Source: Paenibacillus_AR mesotrionivorans
Lineage (GTDB): Bacteria > Bacillota > Bacilli > Paenibacillales > NBRC-103111
Assembly (NCBI RefSeq): GCF_046098205.1
Contig: NZ_JBJURJ010000008.1
Coordinates: forward strand, 186,001 to 250,000
Length of the DNA stretch: 64,000 bases
Reading direction: 5' to 3'
Made by a program: the position numbers and the translations under genes. Under the pieces are notes generated by a model. The model saw only the letters and a program-made list of their open reading frames with translations, made no database searches and was not told the origin of the DNA. Below are positions 7,701 to 16,260 of this stretch, one piece after another. Every line of letters begins with the position of its first letter. Within the stretch, counting starts at the first letter, position 1.

Positions 7701-10700
7701 CACCGCTCCATGAAACTTGATTTCGGCCATATTGCCGAACCAGGAGCCTGAGTTGTAGATACGGAGGTAGCGGTAAGCTTGCTGGGATATCCCCTCTATA
7801 TACTGCCATTCCTTGGTAGAGGCAGCGGCTTTGGTGAGGGTTTCCCAGGTCGCCAGATCATTGGAGCCTTGGACCACCGCACCTCTTAACCGGGTATAAT
7901 ATTGATCCTGTCTGGCCAACAGCTCCGCTCCGGTGAGCACTGCCGCATTGCCCTCCCGGAAGTCAAAGATAATATAGCTACCCGCCCCGCTTCCGTTGAT
8001 GCGGTAATCGGAAAAGGTATTCGGCAGGTTATCAAATAAATATCCGGTTTGCTTCAATGTTTCCGCTGCTGTCCGCCCCGAGCCGGTAGTGGAATCAATT
8101 AATGTGGTGATTTGCAGCAAATTAGGAATTTCATTGGAGTTGTCTGCCAAATAAAACTTTGAGCCGTCGGTAGTCAAATAAACGGTATCTCCCCGGCCTC
8201 CGTTCTGATCCAAATAATCAATGCGGAAGGTGATATTGCCCACGGGAGTTTCGGCAGTGGTCTTGAGCTCCGCCGACCAATTCAGTCCGCCGTCTGTGGT
8301 TACCGCTGCTGCTGCCGTGTCCAAAATGCTGACCGCTACTTGACTAATGGCCTCTTTGGCATGGAACGATAACCGGATGGTATCGCCTCTGGCAATTCTG
8401 CCGTTAATCCCCTGCGGAGAGCTGAGCGATACCGATTCCAGCTTGTTGTTGGTCTCCTGCCGTTGACCGGTTATGCGGAATTCGCTTAATTCCAGCATAT
8501 TGGAGATGTTTCCCCGGAGCACATCCGGCTGCGGATCGATCATCTGGATTTTTATCATCCGAAACGGCTTTTGCTTAAGCTCATCAGCCACTTCCAGCAC
8601 CGACATGTCTGCAGTAAACTCCGTTTGCCCGGGAGTAAGCCGTTCCCAAGTCACACCGTCGTTAGAGCCGAACACAGTCGTTCCAGCCATCCGGTCATCA
8701 AAATTCATCCGCCCTTCCATGGCGAAGGCATCCGCTATAATTTTGTAATCGGCCCCAAAATCCAGAATATGAACCAGGTCAGGATAAGGCGCCAGGGAAT
8801 ACACGGGAAAGGTATTGTCGTTATCATCCACCAGAAGGGGCAAGGACGTGCCAAAGGTGGAGGTCACCAACTGGGAATAATCCATGGTGCCGTCCTTCAA
8901 CAACGGAGTCAGCGGTTGAAGACGTTCGGCGGCATTCCGCAAGGCAAGCAGCTGCCGGGAAAAATCCTCGTTGGAAGCCGTACCGATTTGCTTCACGGTT
9001 TCCTCGTATGCAGATTCAAAGGCCAGACGCGATGCGGTGACATAGGGGGTATCCGGATTGTACAGAGAAGCAATGGCCGCTACCGCCCCGCTCCGGTCCG
9101 GGGCTACCGCGATGCGGATATTTTTCGTTTCCAGCGTGGTGCCATCCTCTGCCGTTACAGTAAAGAAGTAGATTCCCGCCCGGGCGGGCTGCCATACGAA
9201 AGCCCCGGTCACTGCATCAAGCCGCGCCTCTTCAGGCAATTCCGCAATCGTATAGCGGAGACTCTTACCGGCAGCGGAAGCGGATAGGTCCAGGCTAATG
9301 GAAGCACCGGCAAAAACGTCAATGCTCAAATCCTCTTTACCTTCTTTGAATACGGGAGGCGTAAGCTGCTCCTTGGCCAGCACGTTGAAGTGGTCCACAT
9401 CCACCAGGGCTCCGTTTCCGGTTACATTCATATAAACCAAACTGAAATCCGTATCCAGCTGCCCATAGCTCACATGATTGATGCCCATATCGAAGGTGAT
9501 ATATCTCCACAGCCCCTCTGTATCCGGCAAGGTCAGGGTATGGTACGGTATTCCACCCAGCCGGGTGCTCAATTCCAGTGTGGCCGGACCGTCCGACCGG
9601 AACAGGAGTCCGACTAGTCTGGAGCTGCTGCGGTCGGCGAAAGAGAGATTCTGCACAGCAATATTGCTGCCGGAGGGAGTGGTATTAAATCTGACGTAGG
9701 AGGCGCTCCCTTCCTGCCGGGTTTCGCTCCGGCTGTCAAAGGCGGTATACCGCTCCTCCAGCTCCACCAATGCCGGGTTAGTCTGCTCCTTGGGAAGGTA
9801 CTTGGCTCCTTCGGCAGCCGCCTCCCCGGGAATATAGATCCAGAAATCCCCGCCTCCGTCCACACTCTCCCAGGCCTGTGTCAGGACGCCTTTATAGTAA
9901 TAATTGGACGGGCTCCGTTTGGTGAAGGCTTCATGGAAGTACGGGGCTTTCTCCTCCAGATTGAAACCCTTCGTATACGTATAGTAGTAATACATATCCC
10001 AGAACAGAGCGGTATTGGTCCTGCCTTTGTAGAGATCGGAAATTTTATAGTAGATGCCCTTAACCTCTCCATCCCGAATGGAATGCGCTACAGGCGTCCA
10101 GGGGGTATCGTAGCCCAGCATGAACTGCCAGAAGTAGTCGGTTGCCGCTAGCACCCGGTCATTCAGGAACTCATAATAGCCCACTGCATCGGCCTGTTCG
10201 GATACGGTTCCCTCTACAGGGTCCACCTTGGTATTCTGGGCCAGGAACATCCGTGCCAATATTGCAGAATTGGTCAGATCACCGGCGCCGTGGGCTTGGT
10301 CACGCCCCATCTCCACATGTTGAACCACCGGTTTGTCCAGCCTTTCGCCTGTTGCCGCGTTGGTATCCACCAGCCTATAAAGCTGTTTGATGGAGCCGTT
10401 AAAACCCTGGTTCAAGGCTGTTTTATTAACGGTGGCCCATTCCACTGCCTCTTCATACCGCTCCATGTTCCCGGTAAAAATATAACCCGCCATAGCGCCC
10501 AGCAGCGGATAATTATGCTGGTTCATGAATTGGTTATTGTCATGCAGGAAAGTCTCAATGACCGGATTGATCAGATTGGTGGTGAAATTGGCCGTATCCT
10601 CTTCCGTCCATTGAAGCGAGGCATCCTGGTAGCTCGAATAACGCAGAATCTCTGCGGCCGTCACCATCCGGTTCAGCGGAATTCCCGTATGAATATGGGC

Positions 10701-11222
10701 ATCCGGGAAATAAACATATTGGGCCGGATCCATCTGGGACCAGATGCGGATGATATGCATGGCATTGGCCCGGTAAAGCTCTTCTCCGGTGATATAATAC
10801 ATCAGCGTTTGGGTATACGCCTTCAGCCCGTCCTGAATAAACCGCTGATTGAAGCCCTGGCTGTTAAAAGCGGTTGACGCAGGCACCTCCGGATTCGTGG
10901 AGCTTTGGTTGCTGGAGGTGACCGTTTTGGCGGCAGCCGCCGACCCTATCATGGCCTTGTAGTAGGAATACCAAGGCTCTTTGCCGTTTAAAACCTGGTT
11001 CCTCATATTTTCCAATACCGGTTTCGTCAGCCCCACTCCCGGATGGGTAAAACCATTGCTGAAGCTTTCCGTAATCTCCACCCGGTAAGCTGCGCTGCTG
11101 GTTGGGGCGGCTGCGGCCGGACTGACCGGAGCAGCTGCGGCCACTATCTGGATACACAGGAATAGGACAAGCAGTCTTTTGCACAATATTGCGGTTGATC
11201 CTGAAGAACTCTTCCTTTCCAT
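4773..11222 (-). CDS. Giant surface-anchored alginate-lyase-like multidomain protein
   Basis: A 2149-residue secreted enzyme. Order: signal peptide (1-40); alginate lyase/heparinase-type alpha-toroid domain (about 59-460, opening HPGVGLTKPVLENMR); beta-sandwich and Ig-like region; three discoidin (F5/8C)-like carbohydrate-binding regions (about 780-917, 1034-1167, 1290-1420), the last two clear tandem duplicates sharing ARQDQYYTR and YRYLRIYNSG; Big_2 domain (1426-1509); cohesin-like domain (1514-1644, TSLAVHYDPSLFSYKG); second Big_2 (1650-1735); three C-terminal SLH domains (from about 1967). SLH domains bind pyruvylated cell-wall polymer, so the enzyme is displayed on the cell surface. The start is ATG 11222 (the second of two adjacent ATGs), 5 bp from GGAGGT; the ATG at 11225 is too close. 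The exact polysaccharide is uncertain. Confidence 0.88.
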   Translation of the reverse strand: MERKSSSGSTAILCKRLLVLFLCIQIVAAAAPVSPAAAAPTSSAAYRVEITESFSNGFTHPGVGLTKPVLENMRNQVLNGKEPWYSYYKAMIGSAAAAKTVTSSNQSSTNPEVPASTAFNSQGFNQRFIQDGLKAYTQTLMYYITGEELYRANAMHIIRIWSQMDPAQYVYFPDAHIHTGIPLNRMVTAAEILRYSSYQDASLQWTEEDTANFTTNLINPVIETFLHDNNQFMNQHNYPLLGAMAGYIFTGNMERYEEAVEWATVNKTALNQGFNGSIKQLYRLVDTNAATGERLDKPVVQHVEMGRDQAHGAGDLTNSAILARMFLAQNTKVDPVEGTVSEQADAVGYYEFLNDRVLAATDYFWQFMLGYDTPWTPVAHSIRDGEVKGIYYKISDLYKGRTNTALFWDMYYYYTYTKGFNLEEKAPYFHEAFTKRSPSNYYYKGVLTQAWESVDGGGDFWIYIPGEAAAEGAKYLPKEQTNPALVELEERYTAFDSRSETRQEGSASYVRFNTTPSGSNIAVQNLSFADRSSSRLVGLLFRSDGPATLELSTRLGGIPYHTLTLPDTEGLWRYITFDMGINHVSYGQLDTDFSLVYMNVTGNGALVDVDHFNVLAKEQLTPPVFKEGKEDLSIDVFAGASISLDLSASAAGKSLRYTIAELPEEARLDAVTGAFVWQPARAGIYFFTVTAEDGTTLETKNIRIAVAPDRSGAVAAIASLYNPDTPYVTASRLAFESAYEETVKQIGTASNEDFSRQLLALRNAAERLQPLTPLLKDGTMDYSQLVTSTFGTSLPLLVDDNDNTFPVYSLAPYPDLVHILDFGADYKIIADAFAMEGRMNFDDRMAGTTVFGSNDGVTWERLTPGQTEFTADMSVLEVADELKQKPFRMIKIQMIDPQPDVLRGNISNMLELSEFRITGQRQETNNKLESVSLSSPQGINGRIARGDTIRLSFHAKEAISQVAVSILDTAAAAVTTDGGLNWSAELKTTAETPVGNITFRIDYLDQNGGRGDTVYLTTDGSKFYLADNSNEIPNLLQITTLIDSTTGSGRTAAETLKQTGYLFDNLPNTFSDYRINGSGAGSYIIFDFREGNAAVLTGAELLARQDQYYTRLRGAVVQGSNDLATWETLTKAAASTKEWQYIEGISQQAYRYLRIYNSGSWFGNMAEIKFHGAVVSLNQIQSVSIRSEQSVKNRITAGNTVTLDIAAKTTIRDVTAVIQGQAATVHTTDGIHYTAEAVIGPDATEGPVTFSIQYKREDGGAGSPVTATSDSSVLFIADEIGLLSHLAEMTELIDSTTGRTAADTRNQVNRLFDGDAATSSDFRLGSSSGTGGSIIFDFKEGNTVQLSRVELLARQDQYYTRIKGTRVQGSNDLQAWTDLTVQAASTMEWQTFPVSDPVSYRYLRIYNSGAWFGNMAELRLHAKEKHVPVTGVEMSATTLQLTEGEVHPLSAVVTPADATNREIRWESSNTDVAAVDSKGRVTAAAAGTAVISATTADGGFTVRTTVTVIPSTQPVAYLRGVNETAAGGEFDLIYGFTGVTGSVYSTSLAVHYDPSLFSYKGAVPLAEHLSVTGEVYASPGQVRLAAASQGQGYSGSMELLQLRFGALLPSSTVTGTVYLSGTGVTDGAGTWVSLTPGGTHTITVTVPEEPQVIPVTGIELDHGQVSLTAGQTLQFIATITPANATNREVSWTTSNPGTAVVDTTGKVTAVSPGTAIITASSVDGGFQASATVVVTAAPTEPEEEETAPSVPANPVDSGKSEGPAGIVEGKQIIMKAVLDSPSLRIAVHADQLAQAVSYGGNGPIVIKAEPREETEEIRISVPLQGLAVWSEQSPNGLQLDTGFAKLHLTPAFLKNNTGLMEFVIAKADARTLPSGIREKLENGSAIYDMQLTINGIHKSSLDGHEVEVELPYSLKPGQSPSKVILYHIRDDGRLEIVKNAMYQPEAGALTFRPEHFSLYTAAYVNSTFQDLQSVDWAKEAIESLAARGIAEGTGEGLFQPGRNVTRAEFVALLMNALDWQDAAADSTFQDIRKDQWYYSAIAGAQQWGIVEGKPDHTFGPDESITRQDMAVMLQRALQVRKLQPAEPAVTHNPVVFPDQASISSYAQEAIRNLGQYGIVEGMENGAFAPYLHANRAQAAVMMFRVLQIN

Positions 11223-11321
11223 CATACACCTCCGATATGAATAAATTACAAGCTTTACCCGGTTTCCTGAAGCGCTTACATAATCCCTTTGTAAAATACT
11301 TCCTCTGCCGCTTGCCAGATT

Positions 11322-11350
11322 AGTATAGCAAGAACCCGCATCATTCAGAA
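11322..11350 (-). promoter_or_regulatory. Candidate promoter of the giant lyase gene
   Basis: On the minus strand TTCTGA (11345-11350) and TATACT (11322-11327) are 17 bp apart, about 100 bp upstream of the ATG. A cre-like palindrome TGTAAGCGCTTCA lies downstream, one base short of the CcpA consensus, which hints at catabolite repression. Confidence 0.35.
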
Positions 11351-11400
11351 TGCGGTTATTTAAGATGTTCATACGGTTTTTTAAGCTTTATGCCTAACAA

Positions 11401-11441
11401 ATACCGGTCCCGCCACAGCTTTGCTGTGACAGAACCGGTAT
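11401..11441 (-). terminator. Stem-loop terminator after the stalk-domain gene
   Basis: Nested inverted repeats: ATACCGGT (11401-11408) with ACCGGTAT (11434-11441), and CACAGC (11414-11419) with GCTGTG (11423-11428). On the minus strand it ends in ATTTGTT, a weak T-tract. It separates the stalk-domain gene from the giant lyase gene, which has its own candidate promoter. Confidence 0.6.
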
Positions 11442-11462
11442 TATGCTGCCGCGGCAAGCCTG

Positions 11463-13064
11463 TTAAGGCTGAGGGAGCTTTTGTACGTACCATTTGGCCA
11501 CGGGTGTATTGAAGGTTCCCCGCGGGAAGGATACCAGACTGTTTAGGGTAATACGGTAGACGCCAGGCTCTTCCGGGAGCGGTACATCGTACGCAAATGT
11601 GTTGTTTGCAACCGGGACATCGTATGTGCCGAGGATCTCATCCGGGTTGTCTTCTCTGGTTAACTTCACACTCAAGCTGCCTGTAGTGTCAGCAGCCGTT
11701 TTTCCTTTAATGGTAAAGGTACGGCCGGAGGTTTCTTCATAGGCTTGGGAAGGCGTAACTCCGCTGATCTTCACGAAGCTTCCCGATACATTGGTGGTAT
11801 TCACTTCCGGCTTCACATTGCGGTAGGTCAGGTCTGCGGCGAAATTTTTCACATACAACGGCCGATTGCCCACCTCCACTCTAACCTCCAGCTCATTCCT
11901 CCCGATATCCGTACCGGTGTAGCTGATATACGAATATTTGTACTGCTCCTGCAATCCCTTAATATCTACTACACCCATGGATGAAATAGCATAGGCTTTT
12001 TTTGTGCCGTTAATACGGTTTTCCGCCAGAATCATAGGATTTTCATATCCTGTAAAATTCGCCACCATACGAACCGTATAATCATAATTGTTGATGGCCT
12101 CCGGTATCCCGTAATCCTCCACCTGATAGATCCTATAAGTAATATCCAGATCCCGGGTTTCCGGACTCCAGACGGATTCATAACCCAGTATCTCCTTCAG
12201 TGCCATTTCATCCGCATACAAAACTCCGCCTTGGAGAAAAGGTGCACGATACTGCTCCACAGACCGCAGCGGCGAACCGAAGCAGCTTCTTTCCGCATCG
12301 GCTTGGTCCGGACGCAGGGTAATCCCGTAGCCTGCGCTGTTTAAACGTACAGCACCGTCAGCTTCTTTTACTGTTTCGTATCCGAGCTTCCCGGCTATCC
12401 ATTCCACCTCCAGATAAGGCATCCCGTCCTTTACCGTGCCCACCTGCTCTCCTTGGTAGGTAACACTGGCTGCGCCAATGGCGATGCCGTTCACCTTCAC
12501 CGCTTCCTGCTCCTCAACGGCAACCAGTCCTTCCATGGACAGCGTCTTGGCCTTGGCCAGGTCCGGTTCAAAAGTCAAGGAGCGTGCCGTTTCGCTCCAA
12601 TCCAGTTTGCCGAAGGGGGCCAAATCGTTGAGCACAATGGCAGTTTTGCCGCCAATATTGAAGGAACGAATAGACCCGCCTTCATAGGTAGCGCGGATAT
12701 CGGTATAAAACACATCACCGAGCTTCTGTCCAACGGGCAGCTCCTCCCGCGGGGCAGCGGCAGCCGGACGCACAGGTTTCCCGGCAACAGGCGTGATCGC
12801 CACCTCCTTGCGTTGGGGAATCCAGGCCACATCAAACCCATACCCGCGCAGATCTTCAGCCACTACGGCGGTAAGCCCGTCAATATTCATAGATGTAATG
12901 GTGCTGCCGTTTACATGAGCCTGAATGTCCGTAGCCAGAACCTGTCCGACCACATCACCAACCTGCGGTGCCGCTTCAGCCTGAACCGGGCCGGTTACGC
13001 CGTAACCTGCCAGCATCCCACTAATCGCCAATCCCGCAGCCAGCTTTTTAATAGAAGGAACCAT
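11463..13064 (-). CDS. Secreted stalk-domain protein (copper amine oxidase N-terminal-like)
   Basis: A 533-residue exported protein with a signal peptide (KKLAAGLAISGMLAGYGVTG, cleavage near VQAEAA). The N-terminal half carries repeated copper-amine-oxidase N-domain-like modules; two consecutive units share the pattern GDV..TDI.A...G..I.S.NI.G.TA.V..DL...G (about 36-95 and 114-165). Later segments give further modules and a C-terminal beta-sandwich (GRTFTIKGKTAADTTGSLSV). Such 'stalk' modules are frequent in Paenibacillus surface proteins and are not catalytic by themselves. It is transcribed toward the surface lyase, so it may assist cell-wall display or glycan binding, but no function can be assigned. 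Confidence 0.65.
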   Translation of the reverse strand: MVPSIKKLAAGLAISGMLAGYGVTGPVQAEAAPQVGDVVGQVLATDIQAHVNGSTITSMNIDGLTAVVAEDLRGYGFDVAWIPQRKEVAITPVAGKPVRPAAAAPREELPVGQKLGDVFYTDIRATYEGGSIRSFNIGGKTAIVLNDLAPFGKLDWSETARSLTFEPDLAKAKTLSMEGLVAVEEQEAVKVNGIAIGAASVTYQGEQVGTVKDGMPYLEVEWIAGKLGYETVKEADGAVRLNSAGYGITLRPDQADAERSCFGSPLRSVEQYRAPFLQGGVLYADEMALKEILGYESVWSPETRDLDITYRIYQVEDYGIPEAINNYDYTVRMVANFTGYENPMILAENRINGTKKAYAISSMGVVDIKGLQEQYKYSYISYTGTDIGRNELEVRVEVGNRPLYVKNFAADLTYRNVKPEVNTTNVSGSFVKISGVTPSQAYEETSGRTFTIKGKTAADTTGSLSVKLTREDNPDEILGTYDVPVANNTFAYDVPLPEEPGVYRITLNSLVSFPRGTFNTPVAKWYVQKLPQP

Positions 13065-13200
13065 GGTAAATCACTCCTTGTTTTATTGGGCGCTGTTTAT
13101 TCATTATATAGACGTTGGATTTGGAATAAAGTTACCAATTAAGGATCATATCTGCCGCCGATTTCTCCACTAGCGCTGGCGGCCAGGCTATGAGGGGATT

Positions 13201-13385
13201 CTAACGGCGGTGAGAGCTTCTATTTGGGCAAAAACCCCTTTTCCAAAAATCTAACGGCGGCTACAGCCTCTATTAGGACAAATTGTTACGCCGCAAGGCC
13301 CATTTTAGACCAATAGCGTCTCCTGCTTCCGTTAGATTCCGCAGACCCCGGTTTTGGAGCAAATAGCGTCTCCTACCGCCGTTAG
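13201..13385. repeat. Symmetric intergenic repeat element, four copies at 50-bp spacing
   Basis: Two direct 26-bp copies (13201-13226 and 13251-13276, both starting CTAACGGCGG and ending CTATTTG/CTATTAG) are followed by two inverted copies (13310-13335 and 13360-13385, both containing AATAGCGTCTCCT and ending CGTTAG). Direct copies are exactly 50 bp apart, and so are the inverted ones, giving a pseudo-palindrome of about 185 bp. A fragment, CCGCCGTTAGGAATATAGCGG, follows near 13412-13432. The rest of the 13065-13488 gap shows no gene on either strand. Confidence 0.75.
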
Positions 13386-13437
13386 GATTTTCGCTGCCGT
13401 AAGTATGTTATCCGCCGTTAGGAATATAGCGGAATAA

Positions 13438-13471
13438 CCAAAAAAGCTGCCCCACTATGGGAAGCAGCTTT
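13438..13471 (-). terminator. Intrinsic terminator after the MFS gene
   Basis: The arms AAAGCTGC (13443-13450) and GCAGCTTT (13464-13471) pair, with a further CCC/GGG. On the minus strand the stem runs into TTTTTTGG. It lies 18 bp past the MFS stop codon. Confidence 0.85.
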
Positions 13472-13488
13472 CCGAAGCCAAATTCTAT

Positions 13489-14709
13489 CTACCGTCTAAA
13501 TGTCCGCCGCTGCGCTACAAACTCCGTAGCTAGGAAGGCGCAGCCTGCAACAAGCGAAGCCGCCGCCGCGAACCAGTAGATGCTGGTGGCGCCGAAATGG
13601 TCGAACAGCCAGCCCCCTACGGTTCCCCCCGTCATCCCCGCCAACCCCAGGTACACCATAGACAACAGGGATTGCCCGGTGGAGATCAGCTGCTTGGGCA
13701 GCACCCGGACCGTGTAGTACACAGCCGTAAGCCAGAATACCGCATAGGTAACGATGGCTCCCGCCTGGAGCAGCACCATCACCCAAGGCTCGGGCGCCAG
13801 CGCATAGCCGGTCCACCGCAGGGTGTACAAGAGGCAGACGATACCCAGGAGCGTAAGCTCCCGGACCTTATGCAGATATTTGTTCAGCAGCGCAAACGCC
13901 GGGATTTCGAATAACGCATGCAGTGCCCAGGAGTACCCCACCAAGGCCTCTGAACCTCCGGCATTGCGAAGATACAGGCTGAACATCACATCATGCATCC
14001 GGTGCGGCACCGACATAATGAAAACCAACAGCAGAAACCAGAGGAAGGATTTGTTTTGCAGAATTGGCTTCAGCGAGGCGAGCGTCATCCGCTCTCCCTC
14101 TGTCGGCTCATCCCGGAGCCGGAGCAGAAGCAGCAGAGCAGGAATCCACAATGCCCAGAAGAGATAAGACAGGTTCCCGATTCCTATGAAGGAACCGAAC
14201 AGCACCCCGGTCCCGATCAGGATAGTCATGTAACCCATGGACCCGAACAGCCGGATGCTTCCGTAGGTAACGCCTCTTTTTTCCGTGGCTTTAATGGTAA
14301 TGCTGTCCATTAGAGGCAGTGTGGGCAGCCAGAAGAAGTAGACCGCCGTGGCGAAAAACAGTGCACTTCCGTAGCTAGAGCTTTGGAACAGACCGATACT
14401 CGACAGAATGGACATGGCCCACAAGCCTGCGATGATCTTCTTGACCGTGCCCAGCTTATCGCTCAGATACCCCCAGAAGGGCTGGAACAATACCGCAAGC
14501 AGCGGGCCCAGCATCATCATGGTGCCAATCTGTGAGGAGGTGTACCCCTTAGCCGAGAAATACACGGGCAAATAGGGGGACAAAATATTGGTGGCATACA
14601 GCCAGAACTGCAGTCCCCGCAATGTGGGAAGCTGCTTGTCCCCGGAGTCGGTCCGGGAGTCGTGCTCTGTGATCTTCGTGGGTGTTTTGCTTGAATTATG
14701 CGTTGTCAT
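13489..14709 (-). CDS. MFS transporter (MFS_1-like / sugar or nucleoside permease-like)
   Basis: A 406-residue polytopic membrane protein with about 12 hydrophobic segments. The first half holds the typical MFS loop 2-3 motif (GYLSDKLGTVKK, about residue 83-94, variant of GxLsDrxGrr). The opening FWLYATNILSPYLPVYFSAK followed by GYTSSQIGTMM is typical of the MFS_1-like group that includes maltose/lactose-permease relatives. The substrate cannot be read from the sequence. The C-terminus is basic (AQRRTFRR). It stands alone with its own terminator; the upstream gene on the same strand is an amino acid permease 78 bp away, so read-through from that gene is possible. Confidence 0.8.
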   Translation of the reverse strand: MTTHNSSKTPTKITEHDSRTDSGDKQLPTLRGLQFWLYATNILSPYLPVYFSAKGYTSSQIGTMMMLGPLLAVLFQPFWGYLSDKLGTVKKIIAGLWAMSILSSIGLFQSSSYGSALFFATAVYFFWLPTLPLMDSITIKATEKRGVTYGSIRLFGSMGYMTILIGTGVLFGSFIGIGNLSYLFWALWIPALLLLLRLRDEPTEGERMTLASLKPILQNKSFLWFLLLVFIMSVPHRMHDVMFSLYLRNAGGSEALVGYSWALHALFEIPAFALLNKYLHKVRELTLLGIVCLLYTLRWTGYALAPEPWVMVLLQAGAIVTYAVFWLTAVYYTVRVLPKQLISTGQSLLSMVYLGLAGMTGGTVGGWLFDHFGATSIYWFAAAASLVAGCAFLATEFVAQRRTFRR

Positions 14710-14786
14710 TGTGATGTGGCTCCACCTTATAACCGGATGACTTCAGTATAAGAGCCGTTTGTCCGGAATACCATATCCTTTTATGC

Positions 14787-16103
14787 TCAATTCCGGGCAG
14801 ATTGTGTCTTTTTTCTCATATAATAATACACAGGCAATCCAATCAGGGTGATCCCGATTCCAATGAAGGAACGCACCGGCTCCGCCATGATGGTGCTGAC
14901 AATAATGTATCCGCCTCCGATAACACCGATTAGCGGTGTAATGGGATACAGCGGCACCCGGTAACGGCCGGGTTCGGCTTGATGGCGGCGGCGGAGCAGA
15001 AACACACCGAACACACCCATGGTGAAGAAAATCCACAAAACGAAAACCAGCAGGTCTGTCAGGGTATCGAAGGTACCGGAGAAAATGTACAGCACGGCCA
15101 GCGCAGCCTGGAAGATCAAGGCGTTGGCCGGTGTTTTGAACCGGGGATGAACAGCGCCCAGCACCCGTGAAAAAGGAACCCGCCCCTGCTCACCCATGGC
15201 CTGCGGCACACGGGCCGCTGTCATCAGGTAACCGTTCAGCGCACCCAGCACCGATATAATAATGCCAGCGGTGATAAAAGCGCCGCCGCCATTCCCGAAG
15301 AGGGCATCGGCTGCGTCGGCTCCCGGCGTTTTGGAATTGATAATGGTGTCAAAGGGAAGCGCGCGGAAAATCGCAAGGTTAAACAGGATATACACCACCA
15401 TCACAAACAGTACACCGCCCAGAATAACCCGCGGCAGCGTTTTGGCCGGATTGCGGATTTCTCCCGCCATATTGGTAACGCCGATCCAGCCGTCGTATGC
15501 CCAGAGAGTGCCCAGTACCGCCGCACCGAAGCCCGCAGCAGTTGCCCCCGCCGTGATACCGGCGAAACCCGGTGCATCACCGCTGATCAGCCCCACCGCA
15601 ATAATCCCGATTACCGGCACCAGCTTGCCCGCCGTGGCAACCGTCTGGATGATGCCGCCGTATTTGGTGGAGAGCACATTCATGAGAAGAATAAACAGCA
15701 GAATCCCTACAGCCACCAGCTTTTGTACAAAGCCGCCCATAGGCAGGAAGTATCCGGAATAGGTGGCAAAGGCAATGGCCAAAGCCGCAACGGACGCCGG
15801 GTAGGAAATCACCGCCTGCACCCAGCCAAGCAGAAATCCGAACACACCGCCGTACAGCTCCTCCAGGTATGTATACAATCCTCCCGACTTGGGAATGGCT
15901 GCCGCGATTTCCGCCACAGTCAGAGCAGAGGCCAGCGTAATCACACCGCCTACCACCCACGCCAGGATGCTCATCCATTGGGAGCCGGCATGCCCCAGTA
16001 CGATGGCGGGCTTGAGGAATATCCCTGACCCGATGATCATACCGACCACAATGGCCAGCGCTTCAATGGTTGTAACCGATTTCTTCAATGTTTCCTTTGA
16101 CAT
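14787..16103 (-). CDS. APC-family amino acid permease (SteT/LAT-like)
   Basis: A 438-residue protein with 12 predicted membrane segments. The N-terminus carries the APC signature (VVGMIIGSGIFLKPAIVL, with the GSGIF unwound-helix motif that binds the amino acid carboxylate) and PKSGGLYTYLEELYG in the TM3 region. Resemblance is to the SteT/LAT branch (serine/threonine exchanger-like), so amino acid exchange or uptake is expected; specificity is unknown. A canonical promoter and an operator-like palindrome lie just upstream (16142-16185), indicating its own regulated transcription unit. Confidence 0.85.
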   Translation of the reverse strand: MSKETLKKSVTTIEALAIVVGMIIGSGIFLKPAIVLGHAGSQWMSILAWVVGGVITLASALTVAEIAAAIPKSGGLYTYLEELYGGVFGFLLGWVQAVISYPASVAALAIAFATYSGYFLPMGGFVQKLVAVGILLFILLMNVLSTKYGGIIQTVATAGKLVPVIGIIAVGLISGDAPGFAGITAGATAAGFGAAVLGTLWAYDGWIGVTNMAGEIRNPAKTLPRVILGGVLFVMVVYILFNLAIFRALPFDTIINSKTPGADAADALFGNGGGAFITAGIIISVLGALNGYLMTAARVPQAMGEQGRVPFSRVLGAVHPRFKTPANALIFQAALAVLYIFSGTFDTLTDLLVFVLWIFFTMGVFGVFLLRRRHQAEPGRYRVPLYPITPLIGVIGGGYIIVSTIMAEPVRSFIGIGITLIGLPVYYYMRKKTQSARN

Positions 16104-16141
16104 ACGACATTTGACCCCTCTACGGTTAATTGACCCAGCAA

Positions 16142-16185
16142 TTGACAGCTAGTCAAATTATACGGTAAGGGGTTTTAAGTGTCTA
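16142..16185 (-). promoter_or_regulatory. Promoter and operator-like palindrome of the APC permease
   Basis: On the minus strand TAGACA (16180-16185) and TATAAT (16157-16162) are spaced by 17 bp, a near-consensus sigma-A promoter. Immediately downstream, over the start region, sits the perfect palindrome TTGACAGCTAGTCAA (16142-16156), with another TTGAC half-site near 16131. This is a good repressor-site candidate; the regulator is unknown. Confidence 0.65.
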
Positions 16186-16260
16186 TAACTTTTTGTGTAG
16201 GATGAAGGTGATTCAATAAATAATTTTAATATGGTAATGAAAGTTATTTTATACTGTCTC

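Noticed and set aside
10290..10877. A 195-residue plus-strand frame
   Set aside because: It is antisense to the alginate-lyase domain; no independent evidence supports it.
13140..13440. CRISPR-like array
   Set aside because: Repeat copies switch orientation and there are only four with 24-bp gaps; there is no Cas gene and the spacing fits a symmetric intergenic element.
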